Shown here piece after piece: positions 1 through 9,584 of a stretch of DNA of 64,000 bases. A program made the translations under genes and the position numbers. This DNA comes from Pseudomonadota bacterium (GTDB lineage Bacteria > Pseudomonadota > Alphaproteobacteria > Micropepsales > Micropepsaceae), in contig JAJZDZ010000016.1 in NCBI GenBank assembly GCA_021851325.1, positions 1 to 64,000 on the forward strand, written 5' to 3'. The notes beneath the pieces are model-generated. The model searched no databases. It saw only the letters and a list, made by a program, of their open reading frames with translations, and was not told the DNA's origin. The first letter of the stretch is position 1; every line of letters begins with the position of its first letter.

Positions 1-318
1 GGGCCAACGGAGGAAATTCCTTTCCGTGCCCTTCTGGTAACCTATCTGGCCGCCACCATGCCCGGCAAACTGCGTCTCGGGCGCTTCAACATGAACTGGG
101 CCGGCATCATCGTGGCGCTGCTCTTTGCGCTCGCCCACATTGGCAGCTTCTGGCTGGAAAGCTGGGTCGATGCGCTTGTCCAGCAGGGCTATGCCTTCGC
201 CTGGGGTGTTCTTTGTGCCTACTGGCTGGAAAAATCAGAAAGCATCGTGGCGCCTATCATCGCGCACAATGTCGGTGATGGCATCACCGTGCTGTTTTGG
301 GCGCTGGGCATCTTTTAG
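1..318 (+). CDS. CPBP family intramembrane metalloprotease, C-terminal part (5' end outside window)
   Basis: Frame 1 is open from base 1: GPTEEIPFRALLVTYLAATMPGKLRLGRFNMNW...; EExxFR motif and later HN motif (IAHNVGDG) fit CPBP/Abi proteases. Confidence 0.75.
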   Translation, partial: GPTEEIPFRALLVTYLAATMPGKLRLGRFNMNWAGIIVALLFALAHIGSFWLESWVDALVQQGYAFAWGVLCAYWLEKSESIVAPIIAHNVGDGITVLFWALGIF

Positions 319-453
319 GTAGACTTTGGCCGGGCGGACCTGCCGCAGCGCCGCCTCGTGCTGTGGCTGCAGGATGAAGCTTGGCCGCAGGTGCCAACAC
401 CAGAGTCAACTGTGTTCAAGACGGCGTGTCGTTGCCGTGGCTAGCTTTGGTTC

Positions 454-1204
454 ATGAAAAACGTGACAACCTCGCAAGGCCTCCGGCTGAAACCCATCCC
501 CCTGCTTGTGACCGTGCTCCTCGGTCTTGTTCTTACCATTGGTTCGGCGGAAGCTGCGGCACTTGTTTTGCGACTTCTTCATCTACGGAAATTCAAGCAG
601 TCGATACTCCTTTTTCTCTTTGTCCAGCATGGCTTTCAGCTTCACCTGGCGCTGATTGCGATCGCCGTTCTGAAATTCTGGCTGGTGCCGGCAGATTACG
701 GTCTGCGTTGGCCGCGGGGCAAAAGTTACATCCTGCCTGCACTGTTGTGGGGTCTTGGTTTGGCGATTGCCGTGAATGCCGGCAATAGCTGGCTCGATAG
801 CATCCTGCACGTCAGCCAGGCGACATCGGACATCACCTATACCCATAGAACGGTGTGGGGCTGGGCTACCTTTGAGGGCCTCTATGTCGGACCAACCGAG
901 GAAATTCCTTTCCGTGCCCTTCTGGTGACCTAATCTGGCGGCCACCATGCCCGGCAAACTGCGGCTCGGTCGCTTCAATATGAGCTGGGCGGGTATCATC
1001 ATTGCCCTGCTGTTTGCGCTCGCGCCTATCGAGAGCTTCTGGCTTGAACACTGGGTGGATGCGCTGGTGCAACAGGGCCACGCCTTTACCCTTGGAGTGC
1101 TATATGCCTACTGGCTCGAGAAGTCTGAAAGTATCATCGCCCCCATCATCGCGCATAATGCCAGTGACGGCATTACGGTCCTGCTATGGACCATTTGCTT
1201 TTAG
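454..1204 (+). pseudogene. Second tandem copy of CPBP family protease, split by a 1-nt insertion
   Basis: ORF 454..933 ends ...GPTEEIPFRALLVT*; ORF 947..1204 resumes MPGKLRLGRFNMSWAGI. Copy 1 reads acctatctgg, copy 2 acctaatctgg (extra A near 932/933), creating TAA at 931-933. Confidence 0.75.
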
Positions 1205-1299
1205 GGGCGCGGCTCTGCAGTAGCCTAACCAATTGGATCCGGCGGCGAGGATTGGTGCAGTACTGCGCCGCTCATGGACATGCGACGCAGAAGGAGCGT

Positions 1300-2007
1300 C
1301 TAGGCGCGTGAGCTTGGGCGGGTCCGTCGGCTTTTCGTCGACCTGGGGGCTTCTTCCATGCGCTTCAGATAGTACTCGTGGTGCTCGGCAAGGAGGGATA
1401 CTGCGTCATCAATTAATTCCCGCGAGGGTGCGATGGCCGCTTCCAGGGCGAGGCCACGCAGGGCGGCACGTACCAGAAGAAATTCCGGGTCTGGAGATAA
1501 TGAGCGCTCGCCGCCGCGCGATATACCGGACTTGCTCATCTGCTGCAGTGAACGCGAGGTTACACGTGAAAAGGCGGACGGAAGTTTGGCGCGAAGTTCA
1601 GTATCTCCGATACTGCCGATCAGTACCTGCAGAACCGCCATGCCGCCCGGGCTGGAAAATGCTTGCCAGGCGGCCTGGACAAGCGCGACCGCGCGCGCGT
1701 CTCGTGAAAGACCTGTAAGCGCCTGCTCGTAGAAGACGACATCCTGCTCGTAGACGTAATCGACCACACCCAGCATAAGTTCGACTTTGCTGGGGAATTG
1801 ATGGAAGAGAGAGCCACGGCTGACCTTGGCGCGATCCTGTACGACCGAAGAACTGGTTGCAGCATATCCCAGTTCGGCAAGGCTGGCGATTGCAGCTTCA
1901 AGAATTTTCTTGCGGGTGGAATGGCTACGCTTCTGCGGGCCGCGTTTAGCCGGCTGCGTCTGGCCTTTGGCACGGGGCTTCGGCCTGGTGACCTTTCGAT
2001 CAGTCAT
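1300..2007 (-). CDS. TetR/AcrR family transcriptional regulator
   Basis: N-terminal HTH: TRKKILEAAIASLAELGYAATSSSVVQDRAKVSRGSLFHQFPSKVELM, typical of TetR. Confidence 0.88.
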   Translation of the reverse strand: MTDRKVTRPKPRAKGQTQPAKRGPQKRSHSTRKKILEAAIASLAELGYAATSSSVVQDRAKVSRGSLFHQFPSKVELMLGVVDYVYEQDVVFYEQALTGLSRDARAVALVQAAWQAFSSPGGMAVLQVLIGSIGDTELRAKLPSAFSRVTSRSLQQMSKSGISRGGERSLSPDPEFLLVRAALRGLALEAAIAPSRELIDDAVSLLAEHHEYYLKRMEEAPRSTKSRRTRPSSRA

Positions 2008-2154
2008 GTCGTCTCATCGGGCTATGCACAAAGGGCTTATTGTCAATTAGGGTGATGTCTAACGGCTAGGTGGCAGGCACCGGCCTGACTTTATCCATAT
2101 AGAGGAATTTTTATAGCTTTCTTACCGCACCCTCTTCCCTCGGAGCAACCATTT

Positions 2155-2176
2155 AATTAGACTGATAAGTCTAATT
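2155..2176. promoter_or_regulatory. Inverted-repeat operator candidate AATTAGACT-GATA-AGTCTAATT
   Basis: Perfect 9-bp arms with a 4-bp centre, about 20 bp upstream of the sulfatase ATG (2197); half-sites match the 7144-7159 palindrome. Confidence 0.75.
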
Positions 2177-2196
2177 TACGATCAGGCGGAAGTGTC

Positions 2197-3528
2197 ATGG
2201 ACGCCAGCACGCAACCCTCCTCACCTCGGCCAGAGGCGCCGGCTCGGCGGCCCAATTTTGTTCTGGTGTTCTGCGACGATCTAGGTTTTGGCGATGTTAG
2301 TCTCTATGGCGAAAAGGACATCATCACGCCTGCCCTGGAGGCGATGGCCCGTAGAGGTGTCGTGCTGTCAAATTTTTACGCTGCCGCTAACATTTGCACG
2401 CCTTCGCGGGCGGGTCTATTGACAGGCCGCTATCCGATCCGCACCGGGCTGGGCTATGAGGTCATCATGCAGGATGATGATCGTGGCCTGCCGCTATCGG
2501 AAATCACCATTGCCCGAGCCTTAAAGCCGGAATATGCAACCGGTCTGTTCGGTAAATGGCATCTCGGTCATCGCGGGCCATTCTGGCCTCCAACCCGGCA
2601 CGGCTTTGATCGCTTTTTCGGAATTCCCTACAGTCACGACATGATGCCACTTGCGCTCTGCGAGGCCGAAGCTGGCAGCGACGAGGTCAAAACCACGGAG
2701 GTCGACTACCCAAGGCTACAGCAGGAATTTTATGAACATGCTGAGCGCTTCATTGAGGAGCACCGTAACCAACCCTTTTTTGTGCTGCTGTCTCTAAGCG
2801 CTCCACACCTACCAAATCATCCCTTGCCCGATTATGCTCATAGCTCCGGGCGCGGCGCCTATGGTGATGTCGTACGAGAGATCGATGACATCGTTGGCCG
2901 GCTTATTGCGAAGCTGCGTGCTCTTAGTCTTGAAGACGATACCCTGGTCATCTTTACTTCGGACAACGGCCCCTGGTTCGAAGGTAGTGCCGGACGCCTG
3001 CGTGATCGCAAAGGGGGGGCCGGCTACGATGGTGGCTATCACGTACCGTTTGTGGCCCAGATGCCAGGTCACCTGCCACAAGGCGTTGCCGTCACTTCTA
3101 TCGCCATGGCTATTGATCTGCTGCCGACCTTCTGCAGGCTTGCCGGTAAGCCGGTACCCGCGACTCGGCTCGATGGTCGCGACATAACCGAAGTTCTGCT
3201 TTCAGGGACAGCCTCGCCGCATGACGAAGTACTCCTCTTCGACAATGAAATAGTCGTTGGCATTCGTACGCAGCGATGGAAATACATCGATACCTCATAT
3301 TACCGCGGTATTCGCATGCCGCTGGCGCGAATGGGATATGACCAGCTTTACGATTTGAGCGCTGACCCAGGAGAAAATTACAATGTTGGTGCGGACTTCC
3401 CAGATGTCCTCGCCGATATGCGCGCCAGAATGAAGCGTGCAAAGGCGGAATTTGCTCCCCTTAAATCCAAGGAAATTCCACCCGTCTTCGCCAAGCTAAG
3501 AAATTTGCTTGCCCACTTGCAGGACTGA
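2197..3528 (+). CDS. Sulfatase (arylsulfatase family, formylglycine-dependent)
   Basis: RRPNFVLVFCDDLGFGDVSLYG metal-binding start; CTPSRAGLLTGRYP sulfatase signature; GKWHLGHRG; no N-terminal signal peptide visible. Confidence 0.92.
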   Translation: MDASTQPSSPRPEAPARRPNFVLVFCDDLGFGDVSLYGEKDIITPALEAMARRGVVLSNFYAAANICTPSRAGLLTGRYPIRTGLGYEVIMQDDDRGLPLSEITIARALKPEYATGLFGKWHLGHRGPFWPPTRHGFDRFFGIPYSHDMMPLALCEAEAGSDEVKTTEVDYPRLQQEFYEHAERFIEEHRNQPFFVLLSLSAPHLPNHPLPDYAHSSGRGAYGDVVREIDDIVGRLIAKLRALSLEDDTLVIFTSDNGPWFEGSAGRLRDRKGGAGYDGGYHVPFVAQMPGHLPQGVAVTSIAMAIDLLPTFCRLAGKPVPATRLDGRDITEVLLSGTASPHDEVLLFDNEIVVGIRTQRWKYIDTSYYRGIRMPLARMGYDQLYDLSADPGENYNVGADFPDVLADMRARMKRAKAEFAPLKSKEIPPVFAKLRNLLAHLQD

Positions 3529-3558
3529 TCCCGTGACGTCTTATACAACCAGAGGGCT

Positions 3559-5640
3559 TTGATGACCGATTTGTCGCCACCGCGAAAAGGTGCCAGTGAA
3601 AGCGAAATTGTCGCCTTTGTGGCCGCAGTGATCGCTCGAGCCACCCTCGCCGAAAAGGTCGCCATGATGTCGGGCAAGGGTTTCTTCGAGCTCTATCGTG
3701 AGGGGGGAGGCGTTTGGGGCGCTCATCCTTATCCAGCCGGCAGTGGCGTTGAGCGGTTTAGTGTGCCGCCACTTTACTTCACGGATGGGCCGCGTGGAGT
3801 GGCACGGGGGCAATCAACGTGCTTTCCCTGCACAATGGCGCGCGGAGCCAGCTTTGATCCGGACCTTGAATACCGCATTGGTCAGGTCATGGGCATCGAG
3901 GCCCGGGCGCAGGGTTGCAATCTTTCGGGGGCGGTGTGCATCAACCTTCTGCGTCATCCAGCCTGGGGGCGCGCGCAGGAAACCTATGGGGAAGACAGCT
4001 GGCATCTGGGCGTGATGGGTGCTGCCCTCGGCACAGGTATTCAGGTTCATAATGTTATCGCCACGGTCAAACACTTTGCACTAAATTCCATGGAAAATGC
4101 CCGCTTCAGGGTCAATGTTCGGATCGATGAGCGTGTGCTGCATGAAATCTACCTACCACACTTCAAGTACGTGCTGGATGCGGGTGTGGCCAGCGTGATG
4201 AGTGCCTATAACAAGGTCAATGGTGAGTATTGCGGACAGAACCGGTATCTACTCAGTGATGTTCTGCGGGCGGAGTGGGGCTTCGATGGCTTCGTGCATT
4301 CAGACTGGATTCGTGGCGTCTATCAGCCTTATGGTGCTGCCGCGGGACTTGATATCGAAAATCCCGAGCCGATGGTATTTGGCCCGAAGCTTCTGTCTGC
4401 TGTAGAGGCCGGCACGATTGAGCCGGAGGTCATAGATCGGGCGTGCAGACGCATTCTGCTCACGCAATATCGCTACGCGGCAGCGGAGGATCCGCTCGTA
4501 GACTACCCATTATCATTGGTAGCAAGTCCGGAGCACTGTGCGCTTGCCTGTGAGGCGGCAGAAAAATCTGCAGTTCTTCTGGAGAACGATGGCATTTTAC
4601 CGCTGACCCGTGATAGCGTTAAGAAGCTTGCCGTTCTGGGTCGGCTGGCCGATTGCAAGAATACCGGCGACAATGGATCGAGCCGGGTTCATGCTCCTTA
4701 CTGCATAACCCCTCTCTCTGGTCTTCAATGCTACCTCGGAGAGGACGCAATCCTCACGGCCGCCGAGGATGATTTGGACGGTGCTCGCCGGGCGGCTCTT
4801 GCTGCAGATGCGGTTGTCGTTGTCGCCGGCTATACCTATGAAGACGAAGGCGAGTATATTCCAGCAGATGTCGTTACGCAGGTGCCCAGAGCGTCAACTC
4901 CTGTACGTAACGCCCCACTGGGTGGTGATCGCACGCTGCTTGAGCTTCCCTACGAACAGCAACAACTGATCGAGGTAGTGGCCGCAACAGGAAAGCCGGT
5001 CATCGTGGTGATCGTGGCTGGATCGGCGGTCCTGGTGGAGAGCTGGCGCGGCAAAGTTGCTGCGATTCTGCAAACCTTTTATGCGGGAATGGAGGGCGGT
5101 ACGGCCCTCGCCCGTCTTCTCTTCGGTGACGTTAGTCCCTCAGGCAAGCTACCTTTCACCGTCGCATGTCATGCCGATCACTATCCTTTCTTCGACCGCG
5201 AGGCTGACGAAATCGAATATGACTACTGGCATGGCTATGCCAAGTTTGATCGTGACGCTATTGCGCCGCGGTACGGCTTTGGCCATGGCTTGTCCTACAC
5301 GAAGTTTACCTATCGCGCCCTTCGTGCGCGGCGGCTAGGAACCGACATTGAAGTCAGTGTTGCTGTGCACAATGTAGGTGAACGGGGCGCCGCTGAGGTT
5401 GCGCAGTTTTACGTCGGATTTCCTCCTGGCGCGCTGGAACGGCCGATCAAGGTATTGCGCGGCTTCAGCCGCGTCAGCCTTCAGCCAGGACAAGTGCGGG
5501 TCGTACGCGTGCGCATTTCTCTGGATACCCTGCGCTGGCGTGATCCCGCGCGACATAGCTGGCGTTTCGAACATGGCTGTTACCGGATTATGGCTGGAGG
5601 CTCGTCGCAGCAGCTGATTGAAACCTCGATCGTCCTTTAA
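3559..5640 (+). CDS. Glycoside hydrolase family 3 (beta-glucosidase-like)
   Basis: YFTDGPRGVARG; GFVHSDWIRG (GH3 nucleophile region); C-terminal fibronectin III-like domain (VAVHNVGERGAAEVAQFYVGFP); no signal peptide visible. Confidence 0.9.
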   Translation: MMTDLSPPRKGASESEIVAFVAAVIARATLAEKVAMMSGKGFFELYREGGGVWGAHPYPAGSGVERFSVPPLYFTDGPRGVARGQSTCFPCTMARGASFDPDLEYRIGQVMGIEARAQGCNLSGAVCINLLRHPAWGRAQETYGEDSWHLGVMGAALGTGIQVHNVIATVKHFALNSMENARFRVNVRIDERVLHEIYLPHFKYVLDAGVASVMSAYNKVNGEYCGQNRYLLSDVLRAEWGFDGFVHSDWIRGVYQPYGAAAGLDIENPEPMVFGPKLLSAVEAGTIEPEVIDRACRRILLTQYRYAAAEDPLVDYPLSLVASPEHCALACEAAEKSAVLLENDGILPLTRDSVKKLAVLGRLADCKNTGDNGSSRVHAPYCITPLSGLQCYLGEDAILTAAEDDLDGARRAALAADAVVVVAGYTYEDEGEYIPADVVTQVPRASTPVRNAPLGGDRTLLELPYEQQQLIEVVAATGKPVIVVIVAGSAVLVESWRGKVAAILQTFYAGMEGGTALARLLFGDVSPSGKLPFTVACHADHYPFFDREADEIEYDYWHGYAKFDRDAIAPRYGFGHGLSYTKFTYRALRARRLGTDIEVSVAVHNVGERGAAEVAQFYVGFPPGALERPIKVLRGFSRVSLQPGQVRVVRVRISLDTLRWRDPARHSWRFEHGCYRIMAGGSSQQLIETSIVL

Positions 5641-5666
5641 GCCTCGTCACCTCCCGGAGAAGTCAC

Positions 5667-7034
5667 TTGCCGTCGATCACAGGCCCGGATGGTGAGGTCT
5701 ATGAACTGCCATACTGGCGCAGATTAAGCTTTGCATTTGGTGACTTTGCCAACAATCTTTACTTCACGACGGCAAGCTTCTTTCTTCTTTATTATTATAC
5801 CGATTACCTTGGTCTGACGCCGGCCGAAGGTGGCTGGGTGTTCGCAGTTGCGTTGATCTGGGACGCGATTTTTGATCCCTTTATGGGCTATTTAGCCAAC
5901 CGGACCAGCTCCGTGTGGGGCCGCTATCGTCCGTACCTGTTGTTTGGCGCCGTCCCTCTGGCCCTAAGCTGGATCCTGATATTTGTACCTACCGGACTTA
6001 AGGGTCCCCAGCTACTGCTCTTCGCCCTCGTCGCCCATATGCTGTTCCGTACCTGCTACGCCGTAGTAGGCACGCCCTATCAGGCAATGAATGCCGTCCT
6101 TACCCGTAGCAGTGATGAACGTGGTCAGATCGCGGCAATGCGCATGATCTTTGCTGCCTTGTGCGGACTCGCGGCCGCCTTTGCGACACTGAAGCTGGTG
6201 GAGGCGTTTGGCGGTCGGCAGGGCGGGTTTCTGCAAACGGCAGTGATTTACAGCGGCATAGCTACTCTCATCTACCTAGTCGTCTTCTTGACAACTCGTG
6301 AGCCACAACGTGCCTTGCCTAGCCACAATAAGCCTCTGGGCGCGGGTGATATTTTGCGCATGCTAAGAGCCAATCGCGCCTTTTGGCTGGTAGCAGCCGC
6401 TACCCTCGTGGGCGCAGCCGGAAGCACGATTTTTAACAAAACGTTGCCCTACTTTCTGAAGTACAGCCTCCATCAATCCCATCTTATAGGCCCAGCATTG
6501 ACCGTGGGCGCAGCGGGGGTGGGCCTGTCCATTCCATTTTGGCGCTACGTAATGCGCAAGACATCGAAGCGCACCATGTGGCTGTGCGGTATAGCCATCA
6601 ATCTGTTGGTTTATGCCGTGCTTTGGTTCCTGCCGGCGCGTGGTGAACTATGGCTCCTTGCTATCGCTCCTGGTGGATTTGGGGCCGGGGCGTCATTTCT
6701 GGGCTTTTGGTCAACGATCCCCGATACCGTGGAATATGGCGCCTTCAAAAGCGGGATCAGGGCGGAAGGCGCGATCTTCGGCCTTGTGCTGTTAATTGAA
6801 AAGTCCGCGCTCGGTCTTGCAGCTGGCATTCTAGGAGAGTTGCTGGAGGCAGCGGGATACAAGGCCAATCAGCCCCAGACAGCGGTAACCTTGCACGACA
6901 TCAAGCTTGTTCTGCTTGTGGTTCCAGCCATCTGCGCGCTTATTTCCGGTATCTTTGTGCTTTGCTATCCGATTGATCGGAGGCTCCATGCCAGACTCAA
7001 CCGCGTCTTGGAGCGCCGAGCGCGCCAGGGCTAG
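5667..7034 (+). CDS. MFS transporter, GPH (glycoside-pentoside-hexuronide:cation symporter) family; TTG start
   Basis: ADF(A/G)NNLYF-like N-terminus, DPFMGYLANRTSSVWGRYRPYLLFGAVPLALSWILIF is typical of GPH/MelB transporters. Confidence 0.88.
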   Translation: MPSITGPDGEVYELPYWRRLSFAFGDFANNLYFTTASFFLLYYYTDYLGLTPAEGGWVFAVALIWDAIFDPFMGYLANRTSSVWGRYRPYLLFGAVPLALSWILIFVPTGLKGPQLLLFALVAHMLFRTCYAVVGTPYQAMNAVLTRSSDERGQIAAMRMIFAALCGLAAAFATLKLVEAFGGRQGGFLQTAVIYSGIATLIYLVVFLTTREPQRALPSHNKPLGAGDILRMLRANRAFWLVAAATLVGAAGSTIFNKTLPYFLKYSLHQSHLIGPALTVGAAGVGLSIPFWRYVMRKTSKRTMWLCGIAINLLVYAVLWFLPARGELWLLAIAPGGFGAGASFLGFWSTIPDTVEYGAFKSGIRAEGAIFGLVLLIEKSALGLAAGILGELLEAAGYKANQPQTAVTLHDIKLVLLVVPAICALISGIFVLCYPIDRRLHARLNRVLERRARQG

Positions 7035-7143
7035 ACTCGGCGCCAATTTCCTGTCCAGGCCACTGTCTGCTTTGTCATGCGAGCTCATCCGTGTTCGCGT
7101 TTCGCCCCTCTTGCATGCACCTCGACGGCGTGTATCCTAAACA

Positions 7144-7159
7144 TAGACTGATCAGTCTA
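7144..7159. promoter_or_regulatory. Perfect palindrome TAGACTGATCAGTCTA, TetR-operator candidate
   Basis: 16-bp perfect palindrome upstream of the TonB receptor; shares TAGACTGAT..AGTCTA with the sulfatase-promoter site. Confidence 0.75.
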
Positions 7160-7227
7160 ATTAGTGATTGGTCGTGGGGAGGGGCGTGACGTACAGCCGG
7201 ACACCACGGGGATTTGCTACCACCAAG

Positions 7228-7273
7228 CGTGCAATTTGCACGGGAGGTTGCAGCCCTAGGCGGGCCCTTTTTT
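7228..7273 (+). promoter_or_regulatory. Leader with inverted repeat CGTGCAA-T-TTGCACG (7228-7242) and terminator-like GCCC-TAGGC-GGGC-CC-T6 (7253-7273)
   Basis: Direct reading of the leader between the palindrome and the TonB-receptor ATG. Confidence 0.4.
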
Positions 7274-7352
7274 CACACCGATTACGCCCATCGTAGCTAA
7301 GCGGGATCTGGCGGGCCGACACGGCGCATGCAAGTCCCCGAGGAGGCGCTTT

Positions 7353-9584
7353 ATGTCATTGCGTGAATTTCGCCGCCCGGTTCAGGCGGTTCTGTTGGCT
7401 TCCATTGCCATATCGGCCTACGCCATCGCGCCTGCCTCGGCCAAAATCGAAACGATTATTGTGACGGCTGAAAAGCGTAGCCAGAACCTGCAGACGGTGC
7501 CAGCTTCGGTATCGGTCATCAGCAACCTGCAAATGAAGCGCAGCGACATCAACAGCATTTCGGAATTGCAGCAACTTGCTCCCAGCATCACCTTTTCAGA
7601 TGGGCCAAACGCACGTGGACAGGGCATCAACATTCGTGGCATCGGCACCCAGAACTTTAGTGATGGCGTAGAGCCGTCGGTCAGCACTGTAGTAGACGGC
7701 GTTGTACTGGGTCGTCAGGCGATGTCGGTATTCGATTTGATGGGGATCAAGCGCATTGAGGTGCTGCGTGGACCGCAAGGAACGTTGTTCGGTAAGAATG
7801 CTTCCGCGGGTGTCGTCAATATCATCACTAAACAACCAAGCAATAGAAACAGTTTGGATGCCCAGCTCAGCTATGCCTCGCTGAATGAGGTCAAAGCCCA
7901 GGCATCGGCCAACGTCGCATTGGCTCACAATCTCGACGCACTGATCACCGGGTATTCCGTCACCCGGGACGGAACCGGGACCAATATCCATACCGGCCAA
8001 TCCTTCAACAATGACAATGAGTGGGGTTTGCGCGGCCGCCTGCTCTACCGGCCGTCAAGGATGGTAAAGTTCTTGCTCACGGTGGACTATGCACGTATCA
8101 ACAACAATTGCTGTGTTGCAACGCCGCTAATTGCCTCCCCACTCTATGCGGCTATTATCGCCCCCCTCAAGGCTGGGCCTCAACAGCGTAACGCGAATTA
8201 CAATACGCCCACATTCGAAAAACAAACGAGTTGGGGGGTCGCGCTCGAAACTGATGTCAATCTGGGATTTGCATCTCTTACATCAATTACTGCTTATCGC
8301 GGATTTCACGATCATGACAATAACGACGACGGTGATCTTTCACCTCTGCCGTTACTGGCTGTAAACAGCGGTCTGCAGAACCAGCACCAATTCACTCAGG
8401 AACTACGTATTGCGTCACCTGACGGCACAAAGTTACGCTATACGCTAGGAGCATTCCTGTTCCAGCAGCGTGTCGCATCATTTACACAGCAAAGTGGGTC
8501 GTTCGGTACACCCTACAACCTAGGCAGCAACGTCAATCGCAGCATCAGCACGACCAACTACGCATTCTTTGGCCAAGCAAGCTATGATCTCATCACACAT
8601 CTGCGAGTTATCGGTGGATTTCGTTGGACCCACGATAGCATGGACGCTGAGTTCGCGCGCATCAACACTCCGGGCACTGTTGCCGGATTTCCCGGGCAGC
8701 CACCGCTGGCACAAACGCCAATCAAGGCATCAGACAACAATCTTAGCTACAAAACCGGCCTGAAATATAATGTTGTCAAGAACGTCATGCTCTATGCGAC
8801 GGTCGCGAGCGGGTTTAAGGGTGCGGCCATAAACCTCCTGAACAATCTGACTGCTGGAGAGATTGCTTCGGGCACCGCCGTTCTCAAGCCGGAAACTTCA
8901 ACCGACTATGAAGTGGGTATGCGCTCACAATTCTGGGACCGGCGGGCTACAATCAATCTCACCGGCTTCTGGACTCATTATTCCAATTTTCAATCACAGT
9001 CTTATGATCCGGCTACGGCAAGCTTTGTTCTTGCCAATGCTGGTGCGCTACGCACCCGTGGGGTTGAAGCCGATCTAGCGCTACATCCGATTTCCGGTCT
9101 TACACTGTCCTCGAACGCCTCGTATACCGAAGCGACATTCCTTAACTACATTTCAAGCTGCTATCCGGGTCAGACGGCCGCCTTAGGCTGCGCGGGAGCG
9201 CCTGCACGTCAGAATCTCGCGGGCGCCGTTCTCGCTAATGCACCGAAAATGACGTTCAACCTCTCTGCCAATTATGACTTCGAAATTCCACGGATCAATA
9301 AGCTGGGTTTTGTTTACGCATCCTATTACCATACCAGCAAGATTCAATTCAGTAACAATCAGGATCCGCATACAATTCAACCCGCCTACGGCATCCTCAA
9401 TTTCTCGGTTGGCGTTGAAACCGAAAATGGGCATTACTCGCTGTCTCTGTTCGCCAAGAACCTCCTTGATCAGCATTTTGCTAGCATTATTTTTGCCAAC
9501 TCCTTCTTGGCCGGCAGCTACTCGCAGATCATGCCGGCTGACGCGCAGCGCATTATTGGCGTTCGTGTGGCGGCGCACTTTTGA
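7353..9584 (+). CDS. TonB-dependent receptor
   Basis: Signal peptide; TonB box/plug (IETIIVTAEKRSQNLQTVPASVSVIS); VLRGPQGTLFGKNASAGVVNIITKQP; C-terminal beta-barrel ending in aromatic F. Confidence 0.95.
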   Translation: MSLREFRRPVQAVLLASIAISAYAIAPASAKIETIIVTAEKRSQNLQTVPASVSVISNLQMKRSDINSISELQQLAPSITFSDGPNARGQGINIRGIGTQNFSDGVEPSVSTVVDGVVLGRQAMSVFDLMGIKRIEVLRGPQGTLFGKNASAGVVNIITKQPSNRNSLDAQLSYASLNEVKAQASANVALAHNLDALITGYSVTRDGTGTNIHTGQSFNNDNEWGLRGRLLYRPSRMVKFLLTVDYARINNNCCVATPLIASPLYAAIIAPLKAGPQQRNANYNTPTFEKQTSWGVALETDVNLGFASLTSITAYRGFHDHDNNDDGDLSPLPLLAVNSGLQNQHQFTQELRIASPDGTKLRYTLGAFLFQQRVASFTQQSGSFGTPYNLGSNVNRSISTTNYAFFGQASYDLITHLRVIGGFRWTHDSMDAEFARINTPGTVAGFPGQPPLAQTPIKASDNNLSYKTGLKYNVVKNVMLYATVASGFKGAAINLLNNLTAGEIASGTAVLKPETSTDYEVGMRSQFWDRRATINLTGFWTHYSNFQSQSYDPATASFVLANAGALRTRGVEADLALHPISGLTLSSNASYTEATFLNYISSCYPGQTAALGCAGAPARQNLAGAVLANAPKMTFNLSANYDFEIPRINKLGFVYASYYHTSKIQFSNNQDPHTIQPAYGILNFSVGVETENGHYSLSLFAKNLLDQHFASIIFANSFLAGSYSQIMPADAQRIIGVRVAAHF

